Assembly: GCA_003427395.1 (NCBI GenBank)
Contig: BFEA01000094.1
Span: 1,178,388-1,242,387, forward strand
Origin: Chara braunii
Taxonomy: Eukaryota > Streptophyta > Charophyceae > Charales > Characeae
DNA length: 64,000 nt
Reading direction: 5' to 3'
The notes below the pieces were generated by a model. It was not told where the DNA came from. It did not search any database and worked only from the letters and a program-made list of their open reading frames with translations. Within the stretch, counting starts at the first letter, position 1, and each line of letters begins with the position of its first letter. The translations under genes were made by a program, and so were the position numbers. Below are positions 23,276 to 36,026 of this stretch, in pieces.

Positions 23276-24706
23276 TAGCATTACGGGGAATCCCGTAACA
23301 GCCATATCCGGGCTCAACCCTCTAACCTAGGAGCATGCGGGAGCTGCACCCACCAACAAGTGCAAGACCTTCTGCAACAGGCGGGTGATACCGGCCAGGG
23401 GTCAGCAGGTAGCATCAGGACCGAGCTTCTTCGAAGGGCTTGTCACTGTTCCTCCTCTCTGGTCCCCTCCCCTATGAGTGTTAGTAGTCTCCGCTCAGTG
23501 CCACTCAGGGGGACCAACGACATACCTCTGGGTAGTGGGCATTAAGCTACCGACGGAATGTTTTCCGACCGTGGGCAGAGGGGGGGGGGAATACTAAGAT
23601 AGGACCGACGGGCGGACCGCTGTGGGGCGCTGTCGGGCAGACCGCCATCCGTTTTTCCTCCGAAGCTTCCCTTAGGGTAGCTGGGGCTATTGAACAGCCT
23701 GTTGGTCACGACGGGACCCACTGCTATACGGGAGCGGAGCGGCTGCATTCCGACTCGGCGTTGAGCAGGGAGCACAGAGGAACGGAGGATAGCGGGAGAG
23801 AGAGGGGGCGTACGAAGGCGAACAACGAGGAGGAAGCTGCGCAGGGAGGCAGAAAGCGGGGAGAAGTCGAGCTAAGGCAGCGAATGAACCTAGACGGGGG
23901 CAGGCGCCAAGGGCATTCGCGAATGGAGATGGCAGAGTGATGGCTTGGGCGCAGTTACAGGAGCATAGCTCGCTCGATCCTTAGCGGAATCGAGCGAGGG
24001 AGGAGGTGTTTTCGGGGTTTTTAGGTAGGGCGAGCTTAGTGGTAGCGTTAGTTTTTAAGTAAGATCAAAAAAATTGGAGTTAAAGATGAGATCCCGGGGT
24101 TTTGGCCCTGGGCGAATCAGATGGAGATGTTAGTTTTAGTGATAAGTTAGTGGGTTGGAAGATTAGTAGAGGAAGTGTTGTGTGAGATGTGTCGGGAAAA
24201 CGCCTATGGTAGAAGCGGGAAGTCAGTTTTTTGCTCGATCCTCCATGGAATCGAGCGTTTCGGGTGGTGCAAACCTCGAGGTGTCATTGATTCTTGTGAA
24301 TGATGTGCAGAAATAGTAGGCTAGCAGATATGAACGGCGCCGGGGTAGGAGAGCTGAAAACGATAATGAACCCGCCCGGATTTTTGCGAAAGGTTCTTTA
24401 GTTTCTTTTTTTTTTCTTTACTTTTTCTTTGTTCTCTTTCTTTTTTTGCTTGCCTAGTGATTCGGATGAGGCTTATCTCTCGTGCCATACGATTCTTCCG
24501 GTTGTGACTGAGGTCCCCTTCCTGTCGCTGTGATCCGAGAGTCCCTCCTTCCCACGGTTTAGCCCCCCCCCACTATAACTGAACCTGGCTAAGTAGGCGG
24601 CCAGATACAATCGCATACCAGGCCCTACGGCAGAGAGGAGGGGGCGACAGAACGGAGGAAGGGGAGTGAGATAACCCCGCGTTCTCGGAGTCGGGGGAGG
24701 GTCGGT

Positions 24707-24775
<69 letters not shown>
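24707..24775 (+). repeat. (GA)n microsatellite in LTR B
   Basis: A GA run of about 66 bp, orthologous to 12213-12306. Confidence 0.97.
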
Positions 24776-24777
<2 letters not shown>

Positions 24778-27616
24778 CGTTTGTTCACAGCCTGTCGAGC
24801 GGGAGCAGGCCGCCAGCAGCCGATGGAGGGGGCGGACTGTACATTGCCAATCGAAGTGAGCGGACGTGACGGGCTGCGTGGTACGTCGCACCTCGCCGTT
24901 CCAGTGGCAACTGGAGATGCGGGATGAAACGAGGGTCGGGCTACTGTGCCAAGCTGTGTGCATGAGGGGAGTGAGACATGCACCTGGTCTTGGAGGAGGT
25001 CTACAAGGCTGGCAACTCCATGCACTTCGGTTGTGATGCTGACAATGACGGGCTGCTCAGCTTGGGATGTTTGTGTTGCCTGTGGGTGATGGCGGATAAT
25101 CGTGGGGGAGGTTCCCTGACTCAGTAGGTGGCGGGAACTAATAGCTGGCGGTATTCAATCGTGATGTGTGTAGGTGAAGTGCTGCTTTGCTTCGGGTTGG
25201 ATGTGCGGACTGCCTCATCTGCGCTCTGCCGCGACCTTGCTGCCTGTCTGCGGGCTGCGTATATGGTCCTCTACAAACTGTTGTGTTCGTCGTGTGGTGC
25301 GGTCATGTTGCTGGTGTTGCCTTCTGCTTCTATGACTGGCTGCCCTGTCGATTCATCAGTTGGTGGGCTGCCTTCATGTTGGTCCCTCGTACTCCGCACT
25401 ACAATTGCCAATTTGTTGATCCGCCCACCCCGTCGTCTTCTGCAGTGTTGTTGTCTTGCTTGTGTTGCGCTTCACTTCATGGTTTCCGCGCGTGACATGG
25501 TGCTCCTTCCAGTCGCTTGAGTAGGACATTGAGTGTTGAGGGTAACAGCGAGGCCAGCCCCAAAGCTGAAGTCTCATCCAAGGGTCGGTAAGTACAGCCT
25601 GCTGCTGAGCGGAGCAACAACTAGCAGGACGAAGGTTTGGGGGTCAGTTGGGGCAGTGCCTTTGTTGCAGCGTGGAGAAGGGCCGCCAATACATTGAACT
25701 TGTGGTGTATTGTTGAGTTGATTAGAACTGGCGGGTTGTGGGTTCCTTCGGGATCCCAAGGGGCGGAGGTAGGATGTAAAGGGAGTGATTGAGCTGCAAA
25801 GGAGGTGGAGCTGCGAGTTGAGAGGTCGCCAGGGGGTTGACGTCGCCAGTATGACTTCAGTTTGATCGAGTGGCTACTGCGTTTTGGCCATCATTGCGGG
25901 GCCCTCAAGCGATGAAAGATAACAAGGCCCTCTCCTGAGAGTTGAGTTTGTCCCTCTCTTGTATCTCGAGAGTCTGAAACCCCCCCTTCTGCCTTTCTTA
26001 CTCTAAGTCTAATCCTGTTCTGAGAGGAAGGTGGCAGGCGGGATTGCAACCCGTAGGACCGCAGCAAGACTCTGTGGGGAGTCAGCCCACCGATTGCAGG
26101 AGCTCTGCCGGAACTCAGGAGGAGTTCTGGAGGCAGGGAACTGAGAGGTAAAGGTTTCATCTTCCCTCTATAAACCCAGTTATAACCCAGTATTTGTACT
26201 CCTGACTATATCTTGACTGAGTATATGGTATGCAGCCCTACTTTGACTGGTTGTTTGACTTCTATGACATGAATCAGATAAAGTAAAGGAATGCATGCAA
26301 ATCCTCATTTTCAATTTTTGTTGATTGATTGAAAGCAGATTGTAAAAAGAGATTGCATCTGGGAAAGGGGAGGATGGGAAGCAGCATTGCGTTAAAGTTT
26401 GATCGGGTCATTAAGGCTGGGAGGTTCCTATAAGTTTGGGGAGACCCAGTACTATATTTATTTTTAAATTGCTTTGAGAATCATACCATTCTATAAGTTT
26501 GGGTGGTCTGGTTGCTCTGACTTGCGAGGGCTAATTGTGATTGACTATTTCAGGGGCCAAGTGCATTATGTAAGTTCAGGTGCCTTGGTTGCCTTGTTTA
26601 TTTCGGGTTTTTCTTTGTTTATTTGGTTTTGAACGAGGAGGTCTTAGTCATTCTATAAGTTTAGGTGGCTCAGCGTCTTTCTGCCTTTATTTTGAGAAAA
26701 TGAACTTGATAGAGGGTAGACCGTTCTGTAAGTTCGGGTGGTCTAACCCAATGCCACGCACAGATTGGATCAAAGAGAAACGAATCATGCAGAGAGCCAG
26801 ACTGTTCTATAAGTTCAGGTGGTCCGACTCAAAGTCCGCACATGTTGGAACCCAAAGGTTATAATTTGGTTGTGTCTTATTATTATTCTATCTATGAACA
26901 AGCTAATCAGACCATTCTATAAGTTTAGGTGGCTTGACTATGGCATATCACAATCTGAAGAGGGTATAATTAAGAGTATAATTAAGAGTATAATTAAGAG
27001 TATAATTGAAGGTAACTCGAAATTAAGAGTATAATTAAGAGTATAATTGAAGGTAACTCGGACCGAATGAGCATTGTTTCTAAGATGAACGGCTCAGTCA
27101 TACACCCACCTCGAGGATTAAATTCACAGAGATATAAAACTTGGCTATTTAAACAGTTCAGGGCGACAAGAATGACCTAGTCATATGCCCAAAGAAGAGA
27201 AAAGTTGTCGTGCCCTGTGTTTGTGTATATTTTGGCTTAGTTAGCCTTATTCCCTAAGTTTGGGTGACCTGAATTTATGTCTGGCTAAGTAAGATACATT
27301 CCATAAGTTTGGGTGTCCTGACCTTATGCCTTATGTAAGCTCGGTATAAAGGGTTAAATCATTGAAAGATCATGAACTATTGTTTTGTTAAAGATTACTT
27401 GGGATGGTGAGAGTACTTACCTTTATGGTCTGGCATGCATGTGACTGAGTGAGGCTACTACTTAGTTCGAGTTTTAGTTTGATAGGTAGTTGCTTTAGTC
27501 GCTCGCCACGTGCTAGAGCCATAGGAGTTAGATTCAATTCTTGCATTTTCTGAGCTAAGTTTTTTTTAACTTAGATCTGTTCTAGCATTTTCTGGGATTT
27601 TTTGTTATACTTGGCT

Positions 27617-28190
27617 TTGTACAAATTTTGGTAAGTTACTTTCTCTACGGGAAGCGCTGCTGAAATTTCTGCAAATCCAAGGAGTTAGTCAAACTTTGAC
27701 TTGTCAAAGTTCAACTTGTCTAAAGTTATACATAGCTTAGTAAAAATTTAAAAAGTCGCCTTTTCTAAAGGGAGTGTTGCCCAAATTTTTGCTAAATCAG
27801 GGAGTTAGACAAAATTGGACTTTGACAAGTCAAAGTTAGTTTCAAGTTCTGAACTTTGCCTTGTATAAATCTTGGACTAGCATTTCTTCAAAGGGAGTGC
27901 TGCTGAAATTTCTACAAATCTAAGGAGTTGTTAAATTTTGTCTTGACAGAAACTCGAGTTATTCTGGGTTCAAATATGAGATAGTATAAATCAAGGAAGT
28001 CTCATTTTGTAAAGAGAGTGTTGCCAAAATCTTTGTTAATTCAGGGAGTTAGACAAAAAGCGACTTTTCTTGAGTCAGAGACTATTTCTGTTTTCATATT
28101 CGAGCTTATACAAATTTTGGTAAGTTACTTTCTCTACGGGAAGCGCTGCCGAAATTTTCTTGGTTTAAAGGAGTTAGATTATATTTCGAC
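27617..28190 (+). repeat. ~123-bp tandem array in LTR B
   Basis: Five units orthologous to 15121-15690. They carry the same cores and the perfect palindromes ACTTTGAC-TT-GTCAAAGT (about 27693-27711) and ACTTTGAC-AA-GTCAAAGT. Confidence 0.85.
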
Positions 28191-29821
28191 AGGTAACGAT
28201 TCTGGTAATCCACCCTGAATAGGGAAGATTATGTCATGATTCTACCTTTCTTTAGGCACTGACATAGAGGTAGACTTAGACATAGCTATCAGTAGAAGCT
28301 TTGAGTAAGAACGTGTTATGGGGACTTGATCTTCATACTTTGATGATTTAGTTTGGACTTTGACCTGTCGTGTGATACAGGTCTTCTTTGGACGTTCGAT
28401 TCGGGATTTGGGCAAGATTCAGCTTCACCGTACGAGCGTCATATTCTGTTATCACTGATAACAAGTCGGTTGATTATGAGCCGACTTGTCGGCTCACGAC
28501 GCAACTTTGCTTATACCTGTACCTCAGCTTGACTGCCTTAGCCATGAGATTTGATATGTTTCTTTGAGGGTTTTAACCGAACTTCTTTTAAATGGCCATT
28601 ACAAGGAACTTATGAGATTTATGGAGAGTTGAACTATGACTGGGGCTTGAGTGTGTGAGGCGTAGTGTGAGTTACAGGGACCAGTAAAGTTGATCACATT
28701 GGTGTATGGCAATGTGACTATTATGTGTGTCTGTGTTTTATGCAGGTTACTATTTTGGAGCTTGGTATATGGGTCATACTTTGGAGGCAGTGAGAATGAC
28801 AACCATGTGCCGCACGATCTGCATACCTGATGGATTTATGTCCCCCCCTCTTTTATTTTATCTCGAGTTCTCATTTGATATCTGAGTGTTGGGTGTTTAC
28901 TTGTGTACTGATTGATTTTTGCTTATTAATGTTTATAGTTGGACGTTGTAGTCCGTGACAACCGTCAAAGTCAAAACCCTTGACTTCTTTCCAGACCTTG
29001 GATGATGGAGCTGGTCTCCAGGGCAATAAGAGATGATCGCCACCACAGGTATGAACCTGTGTACCACCCACTCTCCTCAGGGTGCAGAAGAGGGTGTGGG
29101 TTTCAACCGCACTTGGCGGTTGTCAAGCGTCGAGACATTAACCCTCAAAAGCGCGTGTCAGCCGACACTTTAGGGTCGAATGCGACCCTCAAGATTAACG
29201 AGGACCGCATGAGTACGGGTACTACATGGCGATTGCTTGCTTACGTTGGCATTGCGAATCGACATGAGTTAGCCCTGCGTCCGCGCGGTTTTATAATAAG
29301 TCTCGCGCGCGACGCCCATCCGATTTCCGCGTCGGAAGGTTATGGGATGGCTACTAAGGGACTAGGAGTGTTGTCTCGTTGTTTGATGTGTGTGTGTGTG
29401 TGTGTGTGTTTATTTTTATGTTCTTTATAGTGGTGTGCGCGTGGTGTGTGGGATGTGTCCTAGTCGACCGGCGACGAGTCGCGCTTGGGACCTCAGCCCC
29501 CCGAGATGTCGGTTCGCGTGCGGGTTCGATAGAGACGTATTACCGCACGTACCCCCTATGCTACAACGAACGAGAAACACCCTCGGCTGGTCCACCGAAG
29601 GGAGGTGACAACTCCCGTAAGGTGGAGGTAAGTCGTGCCTCGCGTAGGCCTTATCCTGTCGTAGGGGCTCGCGAGAGGTATGGCTGGCGCACTCGGCCGG
29701 AGCAACTTTACAGAAGCTCCATGTATATTCGCGATGAGGATTAATTCCAACTCCTGCGTGACGCGGCCGGGAGGGTCCCGCGCTACCCTTGAGTAGTGCT
29801 GGACCGATGCGCTCGACAACA

Positions 29822-31016
29822 CTGACTGTGATTTTTCGAGACGGAGCAAGATTTCTCCCAAGAAGAGTCAAGGAGGATGTTATTCGCGCATATGGAGTGG
29901 GCTGGATAAGAGACAATGCCTTTGGCAAGAACTTCAAACGAGGCCGAATTAAGGTGGAGTCTCCGAACGTAGCATCATATGTGCCAAGGGCATAGGAAGT
30001 CACTGATTGGCTGCTAGCCAAGAAGATTGACTTCATCGACTTGGCAGGTACTACATATCGGACGGAGTTCAAACCCTGGATTACTAGGGCCGAAGTCAGA
30101 GATTGGAGGAAGACAATTGATGAGAACATATTCTGGGTGGTTGCGGTTGGAGTTCCATTGGATGAGATGGTTACGATATCATGTGGAGAGAGCAATTGGG
30201 AGGATCGTGAAGGCTCGCCTTCCAGAAGCAAATGAAACCGATCCGAAATTAGTCAACCTTCGTTTCGACATCGACTCCAGCAGAAAGGATCACATGAAGG
30301 ATAAGATTTGGATTCGAACCTGCCAGGGGGATTTAATGGAAGTGAAGCTGGCCTGTGCGGATAGCGAATGGTGCAGGAAGTGTCGCACCTTTTTTCACAC
30401 AGAGGACACCTGCACGAGACCTGCACGAAGATTTCAAGGAGCGCCGGCCGCGAACAACTCTCAAGCGTCAACTGCCTCCGAGACCAGAGCTCCTCATCCA
30501 ACGTATCAAGGTCCGCTCCTTGCACCGGGAGCGGCCACGCAGCAAGCGTCTGGTGTTGGGACAAGCAGTACGGCCCCATCTGGAGTTCCGACGGGAACAT
30601 CACTCCAGGCAAATCCCGTTTTCTCCCCTTATCCTCAACAACCAAGTGGAGGTACGGAAATGAAGCAACCCTTGCCTATGAATCCGGTCGTTAATCCTGC
30701 TTGGGCATCATTCCTGCAAGGAATTCCTCCTCACTCATTTCTACATCAACAACAGGGTTTTCTTTCGGCGGATCAGTTCCTGAATGCTAGTCCGTCGGTT
30801 ATCAACCTACATGCCTTTGCGCCTTGGGCTCAAGTGCAGAATGGAGCGATTCATGCTATATATCAAGGTATGGCAGCTAACCCTCAACATCAGCCAGGTG
30901 TCCAAACTGGGGGCACAGCTTCGCTAGCCGGTAGTCGCATCCGAGGGGAATCCCCTGGAAAAGCGCGAAGGATAAGCGAAGGATCAGGCTTGGATATCTG
31001 TGTCATCGAGCCATGA
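29822..31016 (+). pseudogene. LINE ORF1, zinc-knuckle protein
   Basis: The N-terminal piece (KEDVIRAYGVGWIRDNAFGKNF..., 29870-29992) ends in TAG at 29993. Reading continues in the same frame (EVTDWLLAKKIDFIDLAG) and then shifts near 30170-30200 into HVERAIGRIVKARLPEAN, which runs to TGA 31014-31016. The order resembles plant L1 ORF1 proteins: a DUF4283-like RNA-binding region, then CX2CX4HX4C (CRKCRTFFHTEDTC, about 30373-30414), then a Pro/Gln/Ser-rich tail. The start codon is missing because the LTR junction removes it. Such proteins bind LINE RNA. One stop and one frameshift disable this copy. Confidence 0.75.
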
Positions 31017-31680
31017 GTTAAAGCTTCACACAACTCTAATGAATCGTTTCGATCTGTATCTTGCACCCCCTCGGGGACAGTAGGTAAGCAAAAGCCTTCC
31101 CGAACCCGTATGGATGCCCTATCAAAATGTCAAAGTTGTGTGGAAACAAGAATTCTTCCAATCTTTATTGCGGCAGTTAGGGATTCTCTATGGGTCGTTA
31201 CGTGGTTAGGTCTGGATGGTGTCCCTCAGTTGTCCAATATGGCCTGCCCTGAGTACCCGATGCCTTGTGCTACGGCAACCCTTGCGCAAACGTTGTTTCA
31301 GGGCAAGTTCGTCTGATTGCCGAAATATTCATGCCTCGTTTTCTTCTGGATGTTGCCGGTAGCCGAATGAAGTTCTTTGCGCCGCTATTTGATGCTCGTT
31401 TTCTTCCTTGACAATTAGAGTCCCTGGAGAGAGAGGGCCTTCGTTTGATTCCTCTGGTTTGGTTCACGAAAGCAAGGAAGCCTGATCTGCGTCGAATCAA
31501 AGTGGCTGCCAACACGACAGCCGAATTTCTCCATGAATTGAATGTCAAACTTGGCAAGGAAAAAAAAATGGACTCCCTCTTTTTCAAACGATCGCTGTTG
31601 GATCCCTGGCCACAGTCCGGGGCAACTCCGACGAATGCTGTCCAGATCCAACCGACTGGCACTCTGCCCCTGAATTGGCA
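31017..31680 (+). pseudogene. Degenerate ORF1 tail or linker
   Basis: Broken frames lie between ORF1 and the endonuclease. Pieces such as VWFTKARKPDLRRIKVAAN (about 31457-31513) read as LINE protein, with several stops upstream. Whether they belong to ORF1 or the start of ORF2 is unclear. Confidence 0.45.
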
Positions 31681-31683
31681 GAC

Positions 31684-32464
31684 TTAAGTTAGCCACGTGG
31701 AATATTCGTGGGTCAGGGGATTCGAATGACAGGAATAAACGTGACCGCCTAAGAAGTTCGATCCATGAGAAGAAAGTAGATATTATATGTCTCCAGGAGA
31801 CAAGCTTTCTGAATCGAAGATCCTTGAGTTGGGTACGTGGTGGGACGGACCACAAATCTGGTTGTCAGCCCAAGGTTCGAAGGGTGTGGTTTCTATTTTA
31901 ATTCATCGTGGCCTTGAAGTTGAGATTCTGGATTTTTGTGCAGATTTCTGGGGTCGCTGGTCTTGGATTAAATTATGGTTGGGTAATCAGGAGTGGGTGA
32001 TTGTTTCGATTTATGCTCCCACGAACAACAAGGAACGTGAATTCTTCTTCAATGATCTCCCCTTGTTTATCCCCGACTGCGAGAACTTAGTCATCGCATG
32101 TGATTGGAATACCACTCTGAATAAAGATGAAGTAACTAGAGGCAGCAGCGATGTTAAAGAATTAACCGATGTGATGTCAGATCTGGATTTGTCCGAACCA
32201 TTTAGTCTGCTGCACCCGGGTAATCCAGGCTATACCTGGACCTCGAACATTCGAGAGGGAAGAGGTACTGTGAGCAGAAGACTAGGTTTTTACCTCTTAT
32301 CACCTTCGGTATGGAATGCTACGATTGATATTCTCGAGCAGTTCCACTCGCTTTCGGATCATAAACCGGTGTTGGCCTCCTTTAATGCGATTAAAACTGA
32401 AAGAGGCCCTGGATACTTCAGGGTAAATATAGAGATCCTCAAGGATCCCGGGATTAACGATTGA
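31684..32464 (+). pseudogene. LINE ORF2 endonuclease domain
   Basis: LATWNIRGSGD (from 31687) and VDIICLQET match the first two motifs of apurinic-like LINE endonucleases, including the metal-binding Asn and Glu. A frameshift near 31800-31860 then leads to the frame VVSIYAPTNNKE, CDWNTTLNKDEV, YTWTSN and SDHKPV, which hold the Asp/Asn and the final Asp-His. Where most family members have SRLDRF, this copy has SRRLGF, so the conserved Asp is lost. TGA at 32462-32464 separates it from the downstream part in the same frame. The domain nicks target DNA for reverse transcription. Confidence 0.85.
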
Positions 32465-33967
32465 ATGCACAGATTTTGGGAAGACTGGAAAAAGAATCGT
32501 GAGTCTTTTACATTTGTTGCTGATTGGTCGGATGCAGGCTCGGGGATCTTCTCTAAGCATTTGAGTATATTCTCCCGCATTTTGGCAGCTGAAAGGAACA
32601 AACGAGAATCCTCCCTGGTAAAAAAAGTGGAGTATGTTGAGTCTAGAATGAATATGCACCCTATATCTAATCTTGTGTGGAGCCCCATTAGGCTTAAATG
32701 CATGGCAGATTGGGATGCATATGAACAAGAACAGTCGGAAGTTTGGACGGAGCGTTTGAAAATCAAAGGGATTGCGGTCTATGACCGCACGACCAAAGAT
32801 ACATTCTATGACCGCATGACCAAAGATACATTCCAAAAACTAACGCCCAAACGAATGACCTATTCAATGAGCTCGCTAACCCACCCCTTTGATCAGGAAT
32901 TTCCCGTTGCCTATAACCAAACCCAACTCTGTGAATATGCCGCTATATACTGTCAAGATATCCTAACTACTAGGCACCCTGATGAGGACATTACTGTAGA
33001 TCTCTCTGAAGGATCGAATCATTGGTCCAATTACACTGCTAGAATCTCCACTCAGGGAAGATTAGACATGGACCACCCGATTTCAGAGGAATAAGCCTGG
33101 GAAGCTCTACACGTAATGGCCCATGGCAAAGCCCTTGGGGATGATGGGCTCCCAGTGGAGCTCTACGTAATTATTTCGGAGGACATTAAGAGGGAATTAA
33201 TTGAGATTTACAACGAAGTCTCGGTGGGTAAAAACCTATCAAAAAGTACGAGAAATAAGGTTATATCCCTACTTTATAAAAAAGGCGATCGCTATGAGAT
33301 CCTGAACAAGCGTCCGATCTCAGTTTTGAACGTATCATATGAATTGTTAGCGAAAATACTTGCGTGCCGCCTGGGCCGATACCTGCCTTCTTTGGTTAAA
33401 CATGACCAAGCAGCATTTGTACAAGGTCGATCTATTTTCAACAATATTGCCACAGCAGTGGAAGCCTTGGAAGTGGTGGAAAAAACTAAACCTAATACCT
33501 CGGTACTAATGCTTGACCTTGAAAAAGCTTATGACCGAGTCAATTGGACGTACGTTCTCACCACCCTGCGGCACGTGGGCTTCGGGGAGAATTTGAGTAA
33601 TTGGGTAATGTCCCTCTATTCTTTTTCCACCGCTGCAGTGATGGTTAACGACAACCTACCAGAGTCATTTCCTTTGATGAGATCTCTTCGGCAAGGCTAC
33701 CCCCTTGCCCCCCTCTTATTCGTTGTACAAATGGAGAACTTGTTATGCAATATCAAAGCACACCCTCAAATCGTGGGTCTTAAATCAGAACTTGTTCAAT
33801 GCAAAGTCAAGGTTCTGGCCGATGACTTATTTGCAATCTCTGAAAATTCGATAAGTTCAATGTACCCCTTAAAGTCCTGTCTTAATGAATACTCAGAATT
33901 ATCGGAGGCTTCGGTCAACTGGGTTAAATCTGTTTTTTTCTTCCTGATCCCCATTCACCTGTGGTGA
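32465..33967 (+). pseudogene. LINE ORF2 reverse transcriptase
   Basis: In the same frame as the endonuclease, this part is broken by TAA at 33092-33094 and ends at TGA 33965-33967. Motifs in order: KALGDDGLPVELY, ISLLYKKGDRYEILNKRPIS, QAAFVQGRSIFNNI, LDLEKAYDRVNW (first catalytic Asp), RQGYPLAPLLF, and VLADDLFAI at about 33812-33838 with both catalytic Asp codons at 33821-33826. The usual F/YADD is LADD here. The region before RT (32465-33090) is the expected linker. It copies LINE RNA at a nicked target. Confidence 0.9.
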
Positions 33968-34378
33968 ATTGGGGAATGAAAAGGATAGCAATGGGCAGTT
34001 CAGAGCGCTTCCTAGGAGTTCAAGTAGCTCTACTTTCTTGTACAGTTGATCAAGAAGGCATTCTCCTTCAACGCACACTTCAAAGAGTCTCCACTTGGGG
34101 CAAAGCTCCTCACCTGTCCCTCTATGGACGTGTTTTGGTTGTAAATGGGGCCTTATTCGTCTTGCTCTGGTTTGTAGCTGCAATCCACCCTTTGGGAAAC
34201 AACTTATGTTCTTTAAGTTGACGACGAGCTGCCAAGTTCATTTGGAAACCTTTTGCCGGGGATGATGAAGGTTTTATGTCAAAAGTGGCCTGGGAGTTAC
34301 TTTGCTGCTCTAAAGATGAGGGTGGAATGGACCTAATTGACCCTCAACGAAAGAGCACAGCTATGCTGGCCCGGTGGA
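33961..34378 (+). pseudogene. LINE ORF2 thumb-connector region
   Basis: After the RT stop, the sequence continues in another frame: ERFLGVQVALLSC, STWGKAPHLSLYGRVLVVNG, TGA at 34219-34221, then AAKFIWKPFAGDDEGF and GGMDLIDPQ, to TAG at 34376-34378. The order WxxxxLSxxGRxxVxxxxL followed by a FxWxG-like motif is typical downstream of RT in plant L1 elements. At least one frameshift and one stop are present. Confidence 0.75.
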
Positions 34379-35884
34379 TCAATAAATAGTATGGAAGAGA
34401 CACATTGGATCTCGTTGGCTAAGACTATCCTATCTTTGGATTGGAACCTGTCCAGACCGTCGGACATATGGACTTGTTTGTTACTCCCATCCTTTCTGAA
34501 TAGGCATATTATTAAGTTTGAATTTTGGTCAGCTATTATCTCAGCCTGGAATAAGGTACTACCCAATGTGTGCCTCCACCCCACCACGAAAGCAGAGGTG
34601 CTGCTGCAACCTCTATTTGAGAATCCACACATCCGCCGCTCTGACGGCAGCTGGTTTGTTGCGAATCATTCCAGATAGAGCTTTGGTAGAAAATGGATAG
34701 AAAGGGGTGTCTTGAGGATTGGTGATCTGTGGAACAAGTGGGAAAACCAATGGCTAACTCCCTCTCCTTTGAGGTTTTGGTACATTGAGGAAAGGCTAGG
34801 GGAACTCATAGCAGCAATCCCAGACCAGTGGAAGCATATTTTAAGCCGGGAAGGTATTGACCCTCCAGGCACTTGGTACATCAGCAGACCACTGGAGCCT
34901 GCTCCAGTCTGCTGGAAACTGGTGAATATTGACAACTTCGGCAAAAGGACCTTTCAATGTTGGAAAGGTAGTTATTTTAACGCTTCCATCTTAGAACAGC
35001 AGGAGGGTATCTCACATCCTCCTCCAATTGCCAAATTGAGTCAAGTTCGCGTCTGGGAAGAATGTGATGAGGAGGGAAATTGGAAGTGTACCCTATTTGC
35101 GGATGGGTCTGCAATCTCTGACCTCAAATTGGACCCTAAAATGTGGGGATGGAGAGGAGAAGGGACAGGCGGGCAGGATAAGCCACTGATAAGCTATACA
35201 GTAGAACAAGGGTATCTGGCCCAGGCTCCACCCCGTACCCCTAGGTCAGTGGCAGTTGCTAGATGGAAGCAAGTCCTCGACAGTAATCCTGAGCAGCTTG
35301 AAACTAAGTTGTCCCGCTGTTGGAGCCAACTGAAGATTGCCCCATATCCTAGGCTATCAGCAAACCTTTGGCTACTATCTTTACTGGCTACCCCCTCGGC
35401 GGTAAACCTATTTCAAAGAGGGTTGAAGGTGGATTTGACCTGCAAACGATGCAGCTGGGCGTATGAATCGACCCCCCACTTGTGGTATGATTGTCCTGCA
35501 TCCAAGAGAATTTGGGATTGGTGGCAGTCCCTTTGGGCGCGGTATGCAGGAAGTGACTTGATTTGGGACAGAGATTGGGTGCTCCTGGGGGGAATCCCGG
35601 AACACATGGATCTCAAGACAGGCTGGGGCTATGTATCCCAATCTGCCAGAGTGGTAGGCTGCAGTGTCATTTGGAAAGAAAGGAACCTACGGATTTTCGA
35701 AGACAGGGATATGACAAACAAGGAAATCAGATCCTTGTTCACAGGTACATTCAGGAGAATCATCCAGGCGGACTGGAGACGGAAAGGCCAAGGTACCTGG
35801 TTTGGAGATACCTGGGGTCTAGGTGGAAAACTGGGAAAACTCGAGGACGGGAAATTAATCCTCGACAAGTGGTTTTGGGAGTGA
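34337..35884 (+). pseudogene. LINE ORF2 C-terminal zinc-binding part
   Basis: One frame from about 34337 is interrupted by TAG at 34676-34678 and continues to TGA at 35882-35884. A zf-RVT-like motif CKRC...STPHLWYDC (35441-35494) is followed by a Trp-rich tail (RIWDWWQSLW). The family's zinc-binding domain normally sits here. An RNase H domain is not clearly recognisable, although LFADGSAIS (about 35094-35120) is RNase H-like in its ADGS. It contributes to template or target binding in related elements. Confidence 0.75.
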
Positions 35885-35999
35885 GTCGGCAGTCCGAACC
35901 TGGTACTCGGTTCTATAGATCCACAGTAGGATGGCAGAGGGAGTACGACACAACACGTTAGAGGGTTCAGTTAGTAGTATGATTGGTAGGTTGTAGTGG

Positions 36000-36026
36000 T
36001 TTTTTTTTTTTTTTTTTTTTTTTTTT
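36000..36026 (+). repeat. Poly-T tract in LINE 3-prime UTR
   Basis: About 27 T residues in the LINE 3-prime UTR, before the AATAAA and A-rich tail. Confidence 0.9.

Larger units (their letters stand above)
23276..29818 (+). mobile_element. Long LTR copy B
   Basis: This copy is highly similar to copy A from 23408 to the common end GCGCTCGACA at 29818. Its first 132 bp (23276-23407) are shared with the fragment at 46350, which suggests that the LTR begins near 23276. Total length is then about 6.54 kb, exceptionally long for an LTR. No primer-binding site follows it: LINE sequence starts at once. It is therefore the 3-prime LTR of the A-gag-B element, or a solo LTR. It lacks ~100 bp present in A (near 24081) and has three extra TATAATTAAGAG-type repeats at 26965-27056. 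Confidence 0.75.

Noticed and set aside
30253-30663. Frames on both strands within LINE ORF1
   Set aside because: Shadows of ORF1, whose zinc knuckle is in the plus frame ending at 31016.
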